Shown in pieces: positions 11,925 through 22,756 of a DNA stretch of 64,000 nt. How positions within the stretch are numbered: the first letter of the stretch is position 1; every line of letters starts with the position of its first letter. Source of the stretch: Deinandra increscens subsp. villosa (lineage: Eukaryota; Streptophyta; Magnoliopsida; Asterales; Asteraceae); assembly GCA_039602395.1 (NCBI GenBank), contig JBCNJP010000017.1, forward strand, positions 18,260,729-18,324,728. Reading direction: 5' to 3'. The translations under genes were made by a program, and so were the position numbers. A model generated the notes under the pieces. That model worked only from the letters and a program-made list of their open reading frames with translations. It ran no database searches and was not told the origin of the DNA.

Positions 11925-13109
11925 TGTGACGGTTGCACCGTTGGTTGCCAAATACATGTGATAAATGTGGAATGTTAAAGTTTATAAATGTGGTGTGATT
12001 GCAGGATTAAAGAGCCTAAGTGAATAAACTAGAGGATGCAAAGAGAATCAAGAAGGATTGAAGCAAAATAAAACACGCAAAAGCAAAAGAAAAAGAGAAG
12101 TAAAGATGGGCCTACCGTAGCTTACGCCACCATCGTAGCTTACGCCACCACTGTAGCTTACGCCACCACCGTAGCTTACGGTGGTGGCCAAATACAAAAA
12201 CTGTTCACCGTGGATCAACAGCTCAGTACCGTAGCATAACCGAAGCCACTATAAGCTACGGTGGTTGGTGTAGCTTATGGTGGGCGACGGTTTCTCAAGT
12301 CGTAAATTGTCTTAAAAAAGCTTTTTGGGGGGGACTTTTCATTATCCAATATTGGGAAAAACATGGAGAACGACCAGAGAACCCTAGGGGCGATTTTTGG
12401 GAGCTAGGAAGGAGTTTTTGAGGATTCACAACTTCTCAAATAAAGATACATCCATGGCCTCAATCATCATCATCATCGTTGCGATCAACCGAATTGAGCG
12501 ACTAGTTCTTCGTGCTCTTCTTGGATGTAAGGTTTTTTTGTAAACAACAATATTTTGTGTATTTCGTTTCTGGAATAGTGATCTAAGCATAGCTTTTCAC
12601 TTTGATGTTCGTGTGATTGTTTGTAAACGATTGGTATTTTGTTTAATTTAATTTATGAACCATACGTTCTTGTTGCCGTTGGCAATCGAGATTTAGTGGG
12701 GAGGGACTTGGTTTAGCATTAACTGATTGGTCATCGAGTGACAACTTCGCGTTCGCAACCTGAGTACTTAGTCCCCTTTTATCACAACAATTACACCTAC
12801 ATAAACCATGTCTATGTGGTTCTTTCTAGTTGCACGTTTATTGTTTTTTTACATGAAAACTTGAAATCCGAGAAGATCATTTCCGTTTAATTGTTAAGAA
12901 AACTCAAGTCATATTGTCATTTAGTTTCTAGTTATAAAAACTCAACAAATCAAACACAACTTTCATTGATTTTTATATTTGAGCTTTTATTTTTGTATAT
13001 TTTAATTTACAAAGTAGCACATATACCACATCCTCCCTGTGTTCGATACCTGCTTACCGATATCTAATTAGTGTAATTTAGATTATTTTTGAGTGAGTCT
13101 TCGACCTCA
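11925..13109 (+). repeat. 3' LTR of Athila-type element (about 1185 bp)
   Basis: Begins TGTGACGGTTGCACCG right after the polypurine run and ends TTCGACCTCA, the counterpart of TTCGACCACA in the 5' remnant. Only its last 200 bp have a partner at the 5' side. It carries four tandem copies of an 18-19 bp unit containing CGTAGCTTACGCCAC (about 12,110-12,185). Confidence 0.75.
12110..12185 (+). repeat. Short tandem repeat inside LTR
   Basis: Four near-identical units of about 18-19 bp built on GTAGCTTACGCCACC follow each other; the last unit turns into the palindrome-like CCACCGTAGCTTACGGTGG. Related single copies occur near 7758 and 12,255. Confidence 0.8.
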
Positions 13110-13692
13110 AGTTAATTCAGATTGAGAAAAATGTAAACTAAAAGCCAAGGGCTAGACAATTTTTGACAGAGTTTCCCTTGTAAAATCAACAATTTACTCG
13201 TGGAATGGTTACCACGCCACGCATTCTGATCTCCCAGTCCAGATAGCTATTAAGCTTTGCATGTGCATGCTCTAAACTAGCTCATGCAACCACAAAACAT
13301 AAGAAAAGAGAAACTAAACTAACAACGGTGTCATCATCCATACATAAAATAAAAACATAAAGTGACCTTTATTCGGTTAACAATTTAAGCGGATTTAATT
13401 CTCGTTGCCCTCAGTGTAACTCTTACGGGCCATAACCAGGTCGGGTTCTTGGTGTTGTCTGGTCTGGACATACAATATCCAACACAGCCACCCTCCCCTC
13501 CTCCTCAGCAGCAACATCACTCACCTGACCACCAGCACCAGCACTAGCATGACCCTGGATTTCCTATCATGATGGACCTTTATCAATCCCTGTAGCAGAC
13601 CCACACGTCGGCCCAGACCATAGATGAGAGCACACGCGTCATGCATACCGATATCTACGGTTTGTAGCAGGATGTCGCATGTATGCGGTCCA
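13110..13692. other. Unassigned sequence between elements
   Basis: Target sequence left of the solo LTR. Its natural continuation is 16,988 onward. A forward frame around 13,545-13,690 reads GFPIMMDLYQS and ESTRVMHTDIYGL with interrupting stops, so it may be a decayed retrotransposon ORF, but no family can be named. Confidence 0.3.
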
Positions 13693-14042
13693 GCTACTGT
13701 AACACCCGTGTCCGACCCAATTGCAAAACCCGACCCGAATTTGAACCTGTCACGCAAATTTGAATTTTGAGCTAACGATTATCGAATGAATTCATCTAAA
13801 TTATAGATTTAAATTATGTTCGGGATATTCCATAATCATTTTTGAAAGAAAAATAATAAATTTGCAAAGTTTTAGGTTAAACGGTTTGCTTAAAACGAAA
13901 ATGAAGCAATTTTTTGTTTTTACGCGATTTCGGTATTCGATTAATCATTTACCGGGATTCTCGGGGTTTTTTATCTCAAAATATATACTTTGAAACATCT
14001 TACAATCATTTTATAACATTAAAAACCAATTGGTTAAATTAG

Positions 14043-14605
14043 GAGTTAATTACACAGTTAGTACCTGTGGTTTACCCATAATAACAACTTGGGGTACTAA
14101 CTTCTGGATGTAACAACATAAGATAGAAACTTTTAATTTTGTTTCATGAAGGGGTATTAAGCTAAACACCCTGTTACCTTTTAACAGCAACCCTCCCCAC
14201 GTGACAAAAAACTGAGGGCAATTTTGAAAATTTAACATTACCCCACATATTAAAACCATTGATCGAACATCAAACCCATCGATCCAAATCTGAACCTCAA
14301 TTCTCCGGCCGTTCTCTTCTCCGCTCATCTCCGAACTAGGGTCTCCGAACTAGGTTTGGATTTGGATCGAAGGGTTTGAGGTTTGATCAATGGGTTTTAA
14401 TATGTGGGGTAATGTTAAATTGTCAAAATTGCCCTCAGTTTTTGTCACGTGGGAAGGGTTGCAGTTAAAAGATAACGGGGTGTTAGCTTAATACCCCTTT
14501 ATGAAATAAAATTAAAAGTTGCTACCTTATGTTGTTACATCCAGAAGTTAGTACCCCAGGTTGTTACTATGGGTAAACCACAGGTACTAACTGCGTAATT
14601 AACTC
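14043..14605. mobile_element. Mutator-type MITE, near-palindromic
   Basis: The 563-bp element is almost a complete inverted repeat: GAGTTAATTACACAGTTAG at the left matches the reverse complement of the right end with one change, and pairing continues inward through GTACCTGTGGTTTACCCAT for roughly 250 bp. The 9-bp duplication TTAAATTAG flanks it exactly (14,034-14,042 and 14,606-14,614). Long TIRs with a 9-bp duplication are diagnostic of Mutator-like elements. No transposase is present, so it is non-autonomous. It sits inside the solo LTR and is therefore younger. Confidence 0.9.
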
Positions 14606-15817
14606 TTAAATTAGAGATCAATTTTTTAATTAAAACGCAAATAAATGAATTTACCGTTTTTCGTGCTAATCCGTTAATAACCGAGAGTCACGTAAATTTA
14701 AAAAATCATATTTTAATATTCCTTGGTGTTTTATAATGTTAATATAAGTTGCTCGTAAAATTTTAGAGGTTATCGAGTTGAAACGAGTAGCGAATGATTA
14801 AAAAGAAGAAAAAAATTAACAAAATATCCTGGACCCCCCCCCCCCCACCCTCGCTATCGCGAGGGGCTGTGTACTGGTCTGCGCGATACGCGAGACCCCA
14901 TCTGCACCAGAATTCTTGCTGGTTTGTTTTTTGCCACGTCTCTCGACTTGTTTCGCACGATTTCACCCTCCAGACGTCGAATTAGCTCGGATTATCACCC
15001 CTACAAGTGTCTAGGACATAATGCGCATCAAACCCCTATAAATTCGAGCTCAGATCATCCGTTTATCCTCACCAATTTCTCAAATCTCTCCCTCAAAAAC
15101 CCTAGTTCATCACCGCAACTTGTTCTTCAAAATTCGTCCAATCCAGAAGGAATTAGATGCTGAATTTCTGCAGTCCCTCATCATTTGGTATGTTCTACAA
15201 TAACCTATCTCAGTTTTTGATAATATTATGTCTAAGTATGGTTTCTAGAAATGTATAAAAATTAGGGTTCTTGAGCTTGTTATGCCAAAATCGGGTGATC
15301 GGGTTAGAATTAGGGTCTAACTTTTTGTAGGTAATCCTAAAATAATGTGTTTTAAGAAAGCCCTAACTTAATTTTAAGTTTTGGGAAGGTTTGGTATTTT
15401 ATCTAAAAATGGGTTAAAATTAGGGTTTTGGTAACGTTGTTCTGCCCAAATTTAGTAAACGGTATTGAATTAAGGTTTAATTTTTTGAGGAATATTATAC
15501 TATATCATAATGAATAAAACCCTAAGTTTTTACAATTTTACAAAATGTTTTGCTATTTATTTAATAAATACGTTAAAATTAGGGTTTTCTAGACGTACGT
15601 TACTTTACCAAAATTTAACAAACGGGTTAAGTTTAGGGCTAATCTTTTAAAGGTATATTATAAAATAATATTTTAAATAAAATCCCTCAATTTATTTCAG
15701 TTAATAAAAGATTCTGCTATTTATTTGATAAATATTTCAAAATTAGGGTTTTAAATATGATTATTTAATATTAAGGAAACCGGGAGGTATTGGGACTTGA
15801 TTTTTGGTCTTAAATCA

Positions 15818-15819
<2 letters not shown>

Positions 15820-15857
<38 letters not shown>
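15820..15857. repeat. (AT)n microsatellite
   Basis: A near-perfect AT dinucleotide run within the solo LTR. Confidence 0.9.
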
Positions 15858-15860
<3 letters not shown>

Positions 15861-17054
15861 AGTATTTATGGGTCCAAAGTTGATAAAATAAAACATTATC
15901 ATCAATTTCCGGATAAAGGGACAAAATGGTCTTTTAATCAAATAAGATCTAACACTCCTTAAGTTCCTCGTGTCCTTAGAACTATAATCATTATGATTCC
16001 CTATATTCATTTAGCATGTTCGTTTCATTAGGATAATCTTCAGATTGTTATCTCTCATGTTTGGTTCCATCTCTCATTTTCGATCTACTTATCAGGTGAG
16101 TATTAACTAAACCCCCTCTTTAAATATTAGGCAATGTGCCTAAATGATCAACTCGTATTATCATTCAAATGATGATACATTAGAATGATAATCCATGTTG
16201 TGAGTATCCACTAAACCCCCCTCTTTTAATATTATGGGATGTGATGCGATATCAACTCTTGTTATCATTAGAAGGGTGATTCCTTCAAATGATGATTTGA
16301 GTAGTGAGTATTCACAAACCTCCTCTTTTAAACGTTTTGGGGGTGTAACATGTATCTTTATTCAAAATCATCTCTCTAAAACACAAACGCGATTATATGT
16401 TGATTGGTTACGTTCTATCTATGTTAAATATGTGTGGATTATTGTGATTGGTTGTACTCTATCTCTATTTCGAAGCGTATTTATTAACACACCGAGTCGG
16501 GGTAACAATAATAGATCTATTGGTTTGACAGCCCACTTGGCATGCCTCGAGTGTGGCGCCTTGTCATTGGAAGCCTAGTTGTCTAGGGTATGATGCGCTC
16601 ACTTATTGGCTCTAACTCATTACTTGTTTGACTATATATATGAAAATATCTGGTTATACGTATATCGCTGATATTGAAATTATACGTATGTTATTTAAAC
16701 CTGTGTTTACTCACCAACTACTTTTGTAGTTGACACTTTATCTTATACATGTTGCAGGAACCTATACATGAGCTATGTTGTGATCACGCTAGGATTGCTG
16801 GACCTAGATTCAAGACTTTAAATCAGTTGATATGTATTTTGCATGTTTAACTTTATTATACAATATCTTTAATTGATTAATGAAAAAGGGCATGTTTAAG
16901 TATTACAACTTAATTTAGTTGTCATGTGCATCTGGACAATCATTGCGCCCCGACATATTCCGCCGTCGGTTGGGGTGTGACAGCTACTACAACATGTGGT
17001 GACCCAGGGTAAGGACCATCAGGGTCGGGTCCTTGTTAATCATGCTTTATAATA

Positions 17055-17359
17055 TGTAGTACACTAAACCTATGTTTACTCACCAACTATTCTAGTTGAC
17101 CTTTATTTTATACATGTTGCAGGTTTTGCTGTTTGATATCGATGATTTCGCTAACAACATTTCAGGATGCATGTGGACTTAAAGAGACCTAAATTAATCA
17201 AGTTATGTTGTTATTAATTGTTGTATTGTGACTATATTGTTATGTAATCATTGATGTTATGAAATGGGTTGATTAAAATGTTGCAACATTAAATAGTGTT
17301 GTGTGCATCTGGACAATCATCGCGCCCCGACATCTTCCACCGTCGGTTGGGGTGTGACA
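17055..17359 (+). repeat. 3' end of a second LTR of the same family
   Basis: It shares with the 3' end of the solo LTR the blocks GTTTACTCACCAACTA, TTATACATGTTGCAGG and GTGCATCTGGACAATCAT, and the terminus CGTCGGTTGGGGTGTGACA. The middle differs substantially, so this is another, older or divergent copy. Its 5' part is missing. Confidence 0.7.
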
Positions 17360-17384
17360 AAACCTGTGGATGTATCTTTGAAGT

Positions 17385-18000
17385 GGGTCTCGTATCTGGT
17401 GATCGGCTAAAGCACATGTGGATGCACCTGTGGATGTATATTTTGATGTATATCACTTTCACGTTGCAAATCCAGATCCATCAAAATTTTTAGAAACAAG
17501 GAGCATACCAGGATAATCTGAAGGATGTAGATACAAAGGATTGGAGGAATCGATTTAGTTGAACTGAAATCAGTCATGATTATGAAGAACAAAACCAGAT
17601 CGAAAACGAGATCTAAAAACAACGGGAGTGAGAAAAACAAAAACGAAAAAAGGATGAACGGAAATGGGATCGGAAACAAGAATGAGACGGAAAAAATGAT
17701 CGATAAAGGAACAGATGATCGGAAATAGAAGCGAAGAAGATGATCGGATCTTAAAGCTCTGATACCATATTATCAGAGAAGAAAGGGGAAATCAGAATTT
17801 CTTATTAACCCATTTTGACTAATACAATTACTTTATATACACACTAAACAATATATTAAGTGACTAACGAACTTAATAACAAACAAAACTAACTATGCTA
17901 ACACAAATAATAACTACAAATAGCATAGGAACAAACAGTAAATAAAAAAAATCAATAATAACTCGGTCCTAAATAAAATTTAAATCTAATTCTTAAATGG
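17385..18000 (-). mobile_element. Antisense Copia fragment: gag start, primer site, LTR piece
   Basis: On the minus strand, GCTCTGATACCA at 17,756-17,767 is the reverse of TGGTATCAGAGC, the initiator-Met tRNA primer site of Copia elements. Downstream on the same strand lies the start of a Copia gag: PLYLHPSDYPGMLLVSKNF, followed by DGSGFAT and a TGA where the family has a Trp codon. The putative gag ATG (17,577) is one frame off this block, so the fragment is broken. AT-rich sequence right of the primer site (17,768 to about 18,000) should be its LTR; the LTR outer end is not clear. No protease, integrase or RT remains. Confidence 0.7.
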
Positions 18001-18049
18001 TAAACCTTAAAGCAAAAAATAAAACTAAAAATAAAGTAATTTTTTTAAC

Positions 18050-18300
18050 AGTGATTTCATTAAGAACAAAGGCTCCCAGCAAGAAACTAGAAGGGTAAAA
18101 CAAAACACAACGATTACATTAAAAAATGATACCAATCCTTCCAAGACATCACCCGCCCTTCACATCTATTAGAGACCCAAAGGCCAAAGAAAACTTAAAT
18201 TTTTAGTTTCCGAACACATATGACCCAAAGACGGACATTTTTTATTGAAACTAACCTCGTTGCATTCCTTTCAAATAACCCAACATGCCATTAATATTAA
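18050..18300 (-). pseudogene. Possible LINE 3' end fragment
   Basis: In one minus-strand frame the sequence reads FFGLWVSNRCEGRVMSWKDW, resembling the W-x-x-x-R...W-x-x-W end of plant L1-type ORF2. The frame is short and broken upstream. This is a similarity judged by eye and is weak. Confidence 0.3.
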
Positions 18301-18533
18301 AACATAGATGACGTCTCGTTTTTTTGTTCCACTCTCGCCGAATCCGTTATAGATAAAAGGTACTCGTATGAGAAAGAAAAAAATAAAATAATTAAAACAA
18401 AACATAAAGAAAAGGAAAACACGTGCAAGTAAAACACACGCAAAGAGAATGGACAATTCTTAATTATTATAAGGCATTATTGTTTCCTATAGACTGTTTC
18501 ATTTCTTGTTCATATATTTATATATTTTCTATA

Positions 18534-18913
18534 CTAGGTTAGTAACTCGTGTATTACACGGGTTGAATTTAAGTTCATAATATTAGTTAAAGATAAAAAA
18601 ACGATTAAGAAATTTGAAAATTATAAATGAAATAATTAATTATAAAATATTAATTGATAAATTAATACATTTGACAAATTCTTGATTTGTTTTCTTAAAA
18701 AAACTCAAATTGTTGAGTAATTTATCAAATCTACATTATTTTTGTTATTTTTTTTTTAAAATAAAATATAGTTTAGATAAAATTGGTAATTAGTTTAATT
18801 GGTAATTTACTAAATTGACAATTAAATATGGTTTTGACATGTGACAATGCTGATGTGGACACCTTAAAAAGAAGACATGTGGAAACCATTTTATTGCTTT
18901 ATTAGGATTAAGA
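18534..18913 (-). mobile_element. Small non-autonomous Helitron
   Basis: Read on the minus strand it starts TCTTAATCCTAATAAAG after an A and ends CACGAGTTACTAACCTAG before a T, the A|TC...CTRR|T signature of Helitrons. A hairpin with a 7-bp stem (CTCGTGT ATT ACACGGG on the plus strand) lies about 10 nt from the CTAG end, as required. At 380 bp it has no Rep/helicase gene. Confidence 0.75.
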
Positions 18914-19383
18914 TTTATTTTTAGTTTTAGTAGCATTTTTAGTCTAAAACTTTTAATTTCACTTTCTTGTTTTTAATAGTTTTTATGGTTTCTAGTTTGT
19001 TTCAATTGAAGTAAGACTACTAACATCATTTATTTTATTTTTTATGTTAAATTTTTATAAGAGAAACTAAAGTATCATTTTTTAATATCCTTATTTTTAA
19101 ATATATAATATGTATAAAAATCTAAATACCCCACTATCTTCCCCATTTACATTAGATCGTACCGCCAGGTGGATTTCAACTCCATCTCTGGCAAACGCAC
19201 CACTAGGGTGTTTAAAAAATCCGAAATCTGAATAAAATCAAAATCGAATCGTATCCGAAACCAAATTCTTTGTACGGATTTCGGATATAGTTAAAACTTT
19301 TAAACGATTTATTCGATTTATTCGGGTTATTTAGATATCTGATTTATTCAAATAACATATGATTCCTGTTTTATATATATATA

Positions 19384-19721
19384 GGGTGAGGTTCGATGGA
19401 AAACCCCACGTTTTTTAAAAACCTGGAAAACCAGTTACACCAGTGTAAGATTAATTCTAAAATAAGAAATTACACTCATTTAAACATGTTACACCAGGTG
19501 TAACATAGTCATTTTTATTACACAGGTGTAACCATCATCGCTATAGTTACATACGTGTAACAATAGTAACTAGGTTTTCTGGTGTTATACGTAAAAAAAA
19601 ATGAAATTGAGAGATAATGAAACTTAAATCAAAGTTGGACAGCCAAAAAAATATTATATATGTAATATACTAAAATACCCAGGTTTTTTGGGTTTTTCAA
19701 TATTTAGAGGGTTTTCCAATG

Positions 19722-19815
<94 letters not shown>

Positions 19816-20331
19816 AAGAGGATCATTGGAAAACCTCATAAATAATATCGTTTGGTCTAGGTGGTGTGCCTTGGTTGTTTTTGTTTGGTGCTTTGTTTTT
19901 GTTTACATGATTTAGGGCCTGTCCCAATTGTGAACTAGTAGGGACTATCCTTACTACTTGTGTTTCTTGTTGTTGCATATATATACAATCATCGGGGTAT
20001 CCCTTTATCCAAAAAAATCCCGAAAAACTGGAATGTTTTAGTAAAATACCTATATAATATTTTTTTGTTGCCCAACTTTGATTTAAAATTCATTATTTAT
20101 CTATCCATTTCATCTATCTTTTACGTATAACACTAGAAAACCTATTTATTATTGTTAAACATATGTAACTATAGCGATGATGATTACACCTGTGTAACAA
20201 AAATGACTTTGTTACACCTGGTTTAACATGTTTAAATAAGATATAATTTCTTGTTTAGAACTAATGTTACACCGGTGTAATTGGTTTTCCAGGTTTTCCA
20301 AAAAGGTGGGGTTTCCTTTGAACCTCACCTT
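19384..20331. mobile_element. Palindromic element inserted in TA repeats
   Basis: The left end GGGTGAGGTTCGATGGAAAA and the right end (reverse AAGGTGAGGTTCAAAGGAAA) are inverted, and several hundred bases inward still pair (TTACACCAGTGTAA, AACATGTTACACC, GGTTTTCTGGTGTTATACGT blocks). It sits between TATATATA tracts, like Micron-type plant elements that use TA microsatellites as targets. The centre holds a (CT)n(AT)n run and about 170 bp of unrelated sequence ending in a poly-A-like run (GTATCCCTTTATCC then AAAAAAA), possibly a retroposed tail. Confidence 0.6.
19728..19813. repeat. (CT)n(AT)n compound microsatellite
   Basis: A pure CT run of about 38 bp is followed by a pure AT run of about 47 bp at the centre of the palindromic element. 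Confidence 0.95.
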
Positions 20332-20334
20332 AGT

Positions 20335-20340
20335 ATATAC

Positions 20341-20382
<42 letters not shown>

Positions 20383-20519
20383 AACAAAAATGACTATGTT
20401 ACACCTAGTGTAGCATGTTTAAATAAGGTGTAATTTCTTGTTTAGAACTAATGTTACACTGGTGTAACTAATTTTCTAGATTTTCTAAAAATGTGGGGTT
20501 TTCCATTGAACCTCGCCTT

Positions 20520-20569
<50 letters not shown>
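20335..20569. repeat. Third half-copy of palindromic element between TG/TA microsatellites
   Basis: (TA)n then (TG)n leads into a right-half copy of the preceding element (TGACTATGTTACACCTAGTG to TTGAACCTCGCCTTA, about 20,380-20,520), followed by a 48-bp GT run. The half-copy matches 20,197-20,331, so the right half was duplicated, probably through the microsatellites. Confidence 0.7.
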
Positions 20570-20571
<2 letters not shown>

Positions 20572-20920
20572 ACCATCAGAATAAAAGACTAAAAAACAGA
20601 GGACCATATCTTCATATTTTAATTCTTCATCTTAGAGTTTCTTACTTCTTTCACTTTGCACACAGCTTGCGCACATGCATAACAGCCATCTTGTTAGTTG
20701 CTATTGGAAACATAAACTGAATTTGATTTATTCGGATTGAAATGGTTTATTCGGATATAACAGAATCCGATCTGCATTCAATTCAGATCGATTAGGATAT
20801 GATAAGATAAGTACTAAATTTGGACATGTTCTGATATGCCCAAAAGATATCATATATGAATAAATCATATCAAATATATCAAATCGAATAAATCGTTATC
20901 CGATCTGATGAACACCCCTA

Positions 20921-21508
20921 CGCACCACAATCGCCAACTGCAAACACACCATGGCCTACACCGGCAAACACACCACGACCCCCTCTTCGTCAAACTTCAC
21001 TGATCGTAACCCCTCGCCATAAACCCCATTGATTGAACTCTTCGCACCTCCCCTCTTCTGTTGATTTCACAGTCGTTTCTCTTTCATAAGTGGGACCACC
21101 ATGCACATGTACAACAACTCTTGTTGAGTACCCAATAGCTACTTTGTTCTATTTAGGTCAGAAATTGAGCGATAGATGGGTATGGTGATGTGTCAACGGC
21201 GGTGGAACGATTTCGAAACATTATGTTTATGTCAGAAGTTGCAAATCTTGACCATGTCAAGTTTAGGTCGGTATTTTCGGTGGTGGTTATGTTAAAAACT
21301 GAGTGATAGTAACGATATGGTGATGCGTAAACGATGGTGGAAAGAATTCATTTTTGAATAGAGGTAAACATGGGGGATGCGATGGGGTATAAAATATGGT
21401 GGTGCTAGTGGTGGTGAATGCCATAGACATGTAGAAGAAAGAATAGAGAGAAAAAAAGATGGAGAGAGTGGATGGTGATGTGATGTGGTAGCGGTGGTTT
21501 TGTGATTC

Positions 21509-21556
<48 letters not shown>

Positions 21557-22324
21557 AAAGTTTATGGTTCAGAGTTTAGGTAATATGTTTTTACATATTA
21601 GTATGTATTCACATTTTATGTTTTTTTCTTCTAATAACAAGGGAACTCAAGTCTTTTCCTAAAAAATAAAAGGAATCTGAATGGAGTTAAAACTACGTAG
21701 TTGATTGAGATAAATTATAAACAACAATGACTAAAAGATATAAAATATAAAGTTTTAGACTTAAATGATTATTGGGACCAAACCTTGAGGACTAAAACCA
21801 AAGTTTACTCTAATTTTTTATTTTTTTTTTGAAAAAAAATAAAAAATCAAGTTGTTGTGTTCTAAACTAAAATAGTTTGTATTAGGCCATTATTTTACAG
21901 CCAAATGACAATCAACTATATAACATTGCTATTGTAATCATATTTGTAAATGATTAACTGAAATAAACAACTACCACTTGATAACCAACTTGTTGTGTTC
22001 TAAACTAAAATAGTTTGGCACGCCTAAATTTCTTAAGATCAAGTTGATTTAAAGTATCATCTGTCAGCCCTAATAACCATTAGTTAGAGTATATTCACAG
22101 CGATAATTTAAATAAATTTAAAAGATAAAAAATATATTTATTAAATTATTCTCCACTTGGCGAATTATTGAGACCAACTATATCTTAGTAACAATTACCA
22201 ACGTGATAAAGCTCAAAAAGTGTTTTATATAGAAACAAAAGAGGATGTGGAATTACAAAACACTACTACACCTGAATTGTATAAATTTTATTCAAAATCA
22301 AATCCGATCAAATATAATATATTC
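20921..22324. other. Intergenic tract without recognised gene
   Basis: Only a (GA)n run at about 21,512-21,552 and a local 29-bp duplication (GTTGTGTTCTAAACTAAAAT block at about 21,856 and 21,991) stand out. No conserved reading frame is seen. Confidence 0.5.
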
Positions 22325-22756
22325 TTAGGGGCTGTTTGGTATAAATTGAAGCATTAAGTGCTGAATCATTAAGAATAAGAGATTCTGAATCAGTTCAGAA
22401 TAAGAGATTCTGAATCAATTAAGTGCTGTTTGGTTTGATCTCTGAATGGAATATATCTGTTTGGTCAGAATCCTAAATAATTAATAGTTATTAAAGAAAG
22501 AAATAATACAAACCATCATAGAAAATTCAAATTACACATAAATCCTTACAAATTCATAAAAGCATAATAATCAAAATACAAATTAATTGTTTGACATTAG
22601 TTGAGTAGCTATCTCGCCACGTAATATAGTCATATCCTCAATGCTTTGTGAACCCCATTCCATGTCGTGAACTGATTGAGTTTGATTTTCCTAGTCTTGT
22701 GAATTTGCAAACAAAGTATCCTCGTCACATTCCATAAATAACTGATCATGAATATT

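Larger units (their letters stand above)
1035..13109 (+). mobile_element. Athila-type Ty3/Gypsy LTR retrotransposon, decayed
   Basis: Order is 5' LTR remnant, tRNA-Asp-type primer site, gag, protease, RT, RNase H, integrase, an extra ORF downstream of integrase, a polypurine run and a 3' LTR. That order, the tRNA-Asp primer site and the wording of the integrase place it in the Athila/Tat branch of Ty3 elements; the ORF after integrase favours Athila. Nearly every domain has in-frame stops or frameshifts, so it is a dead copy. The 5' LTR keeps only its final 200 bp, so neither the left terminus nor the target duplication can be read. Confidence 0.85.
13698..16982. mobile_element. Solo LTR with 5-bp target duplication
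   Basis: Begins TGTAACACCCGTGT and ends GGTTGGGGTGTGACA, so the ends are TG...CA with short inverted ends. GCTAC flanks it on both sides (13,693-13,697 and 16,983-16,987). There is no primer site, gag or pol inside, so it is a solo LTR left by recombination between two LTRs. Without the nested MITE it is about 2.7 kb, the size and terminal style of Tekay/Del-type Ty3 LTRs, although no coding region is present to prove this. Confidence 0.85.
19204..20920. mobile_element. hAT-type MITE interrupted by nested insertion
   Basis: Left end TAGGGTGTTTAAAAAATCCG and right end GATGAACACCCCTA are inverted partners, and the 8-bp duplication CGCACCAC flanks both (19,196-19,203 and 20,921-20,928). An 8-bp duplication with TAGGGGTGTT-type ends indicates a hAT superfamily MITE. 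The host halves (19,204 to about 19,383 and about 20,700-20,920) are rich in TTCGGATAT and TTATTCGG words; about 1.3 kb of other repeats lies between them. The complete relative at 60,942-61,452 has the same ends and is 511 bp. Confidence 0.85.

Noticed and set aside
12110..12185. Direct repeats that might be a CRISPR or centromeric satellite
   Set aside because: Only four short head-to-tail units inside an LTR.
14763..15163. Small frames near 14.8-15.2 kb as host genes
   Set aside because: They lie within the solo LTR, overlap on opposite strands and lack any domain.
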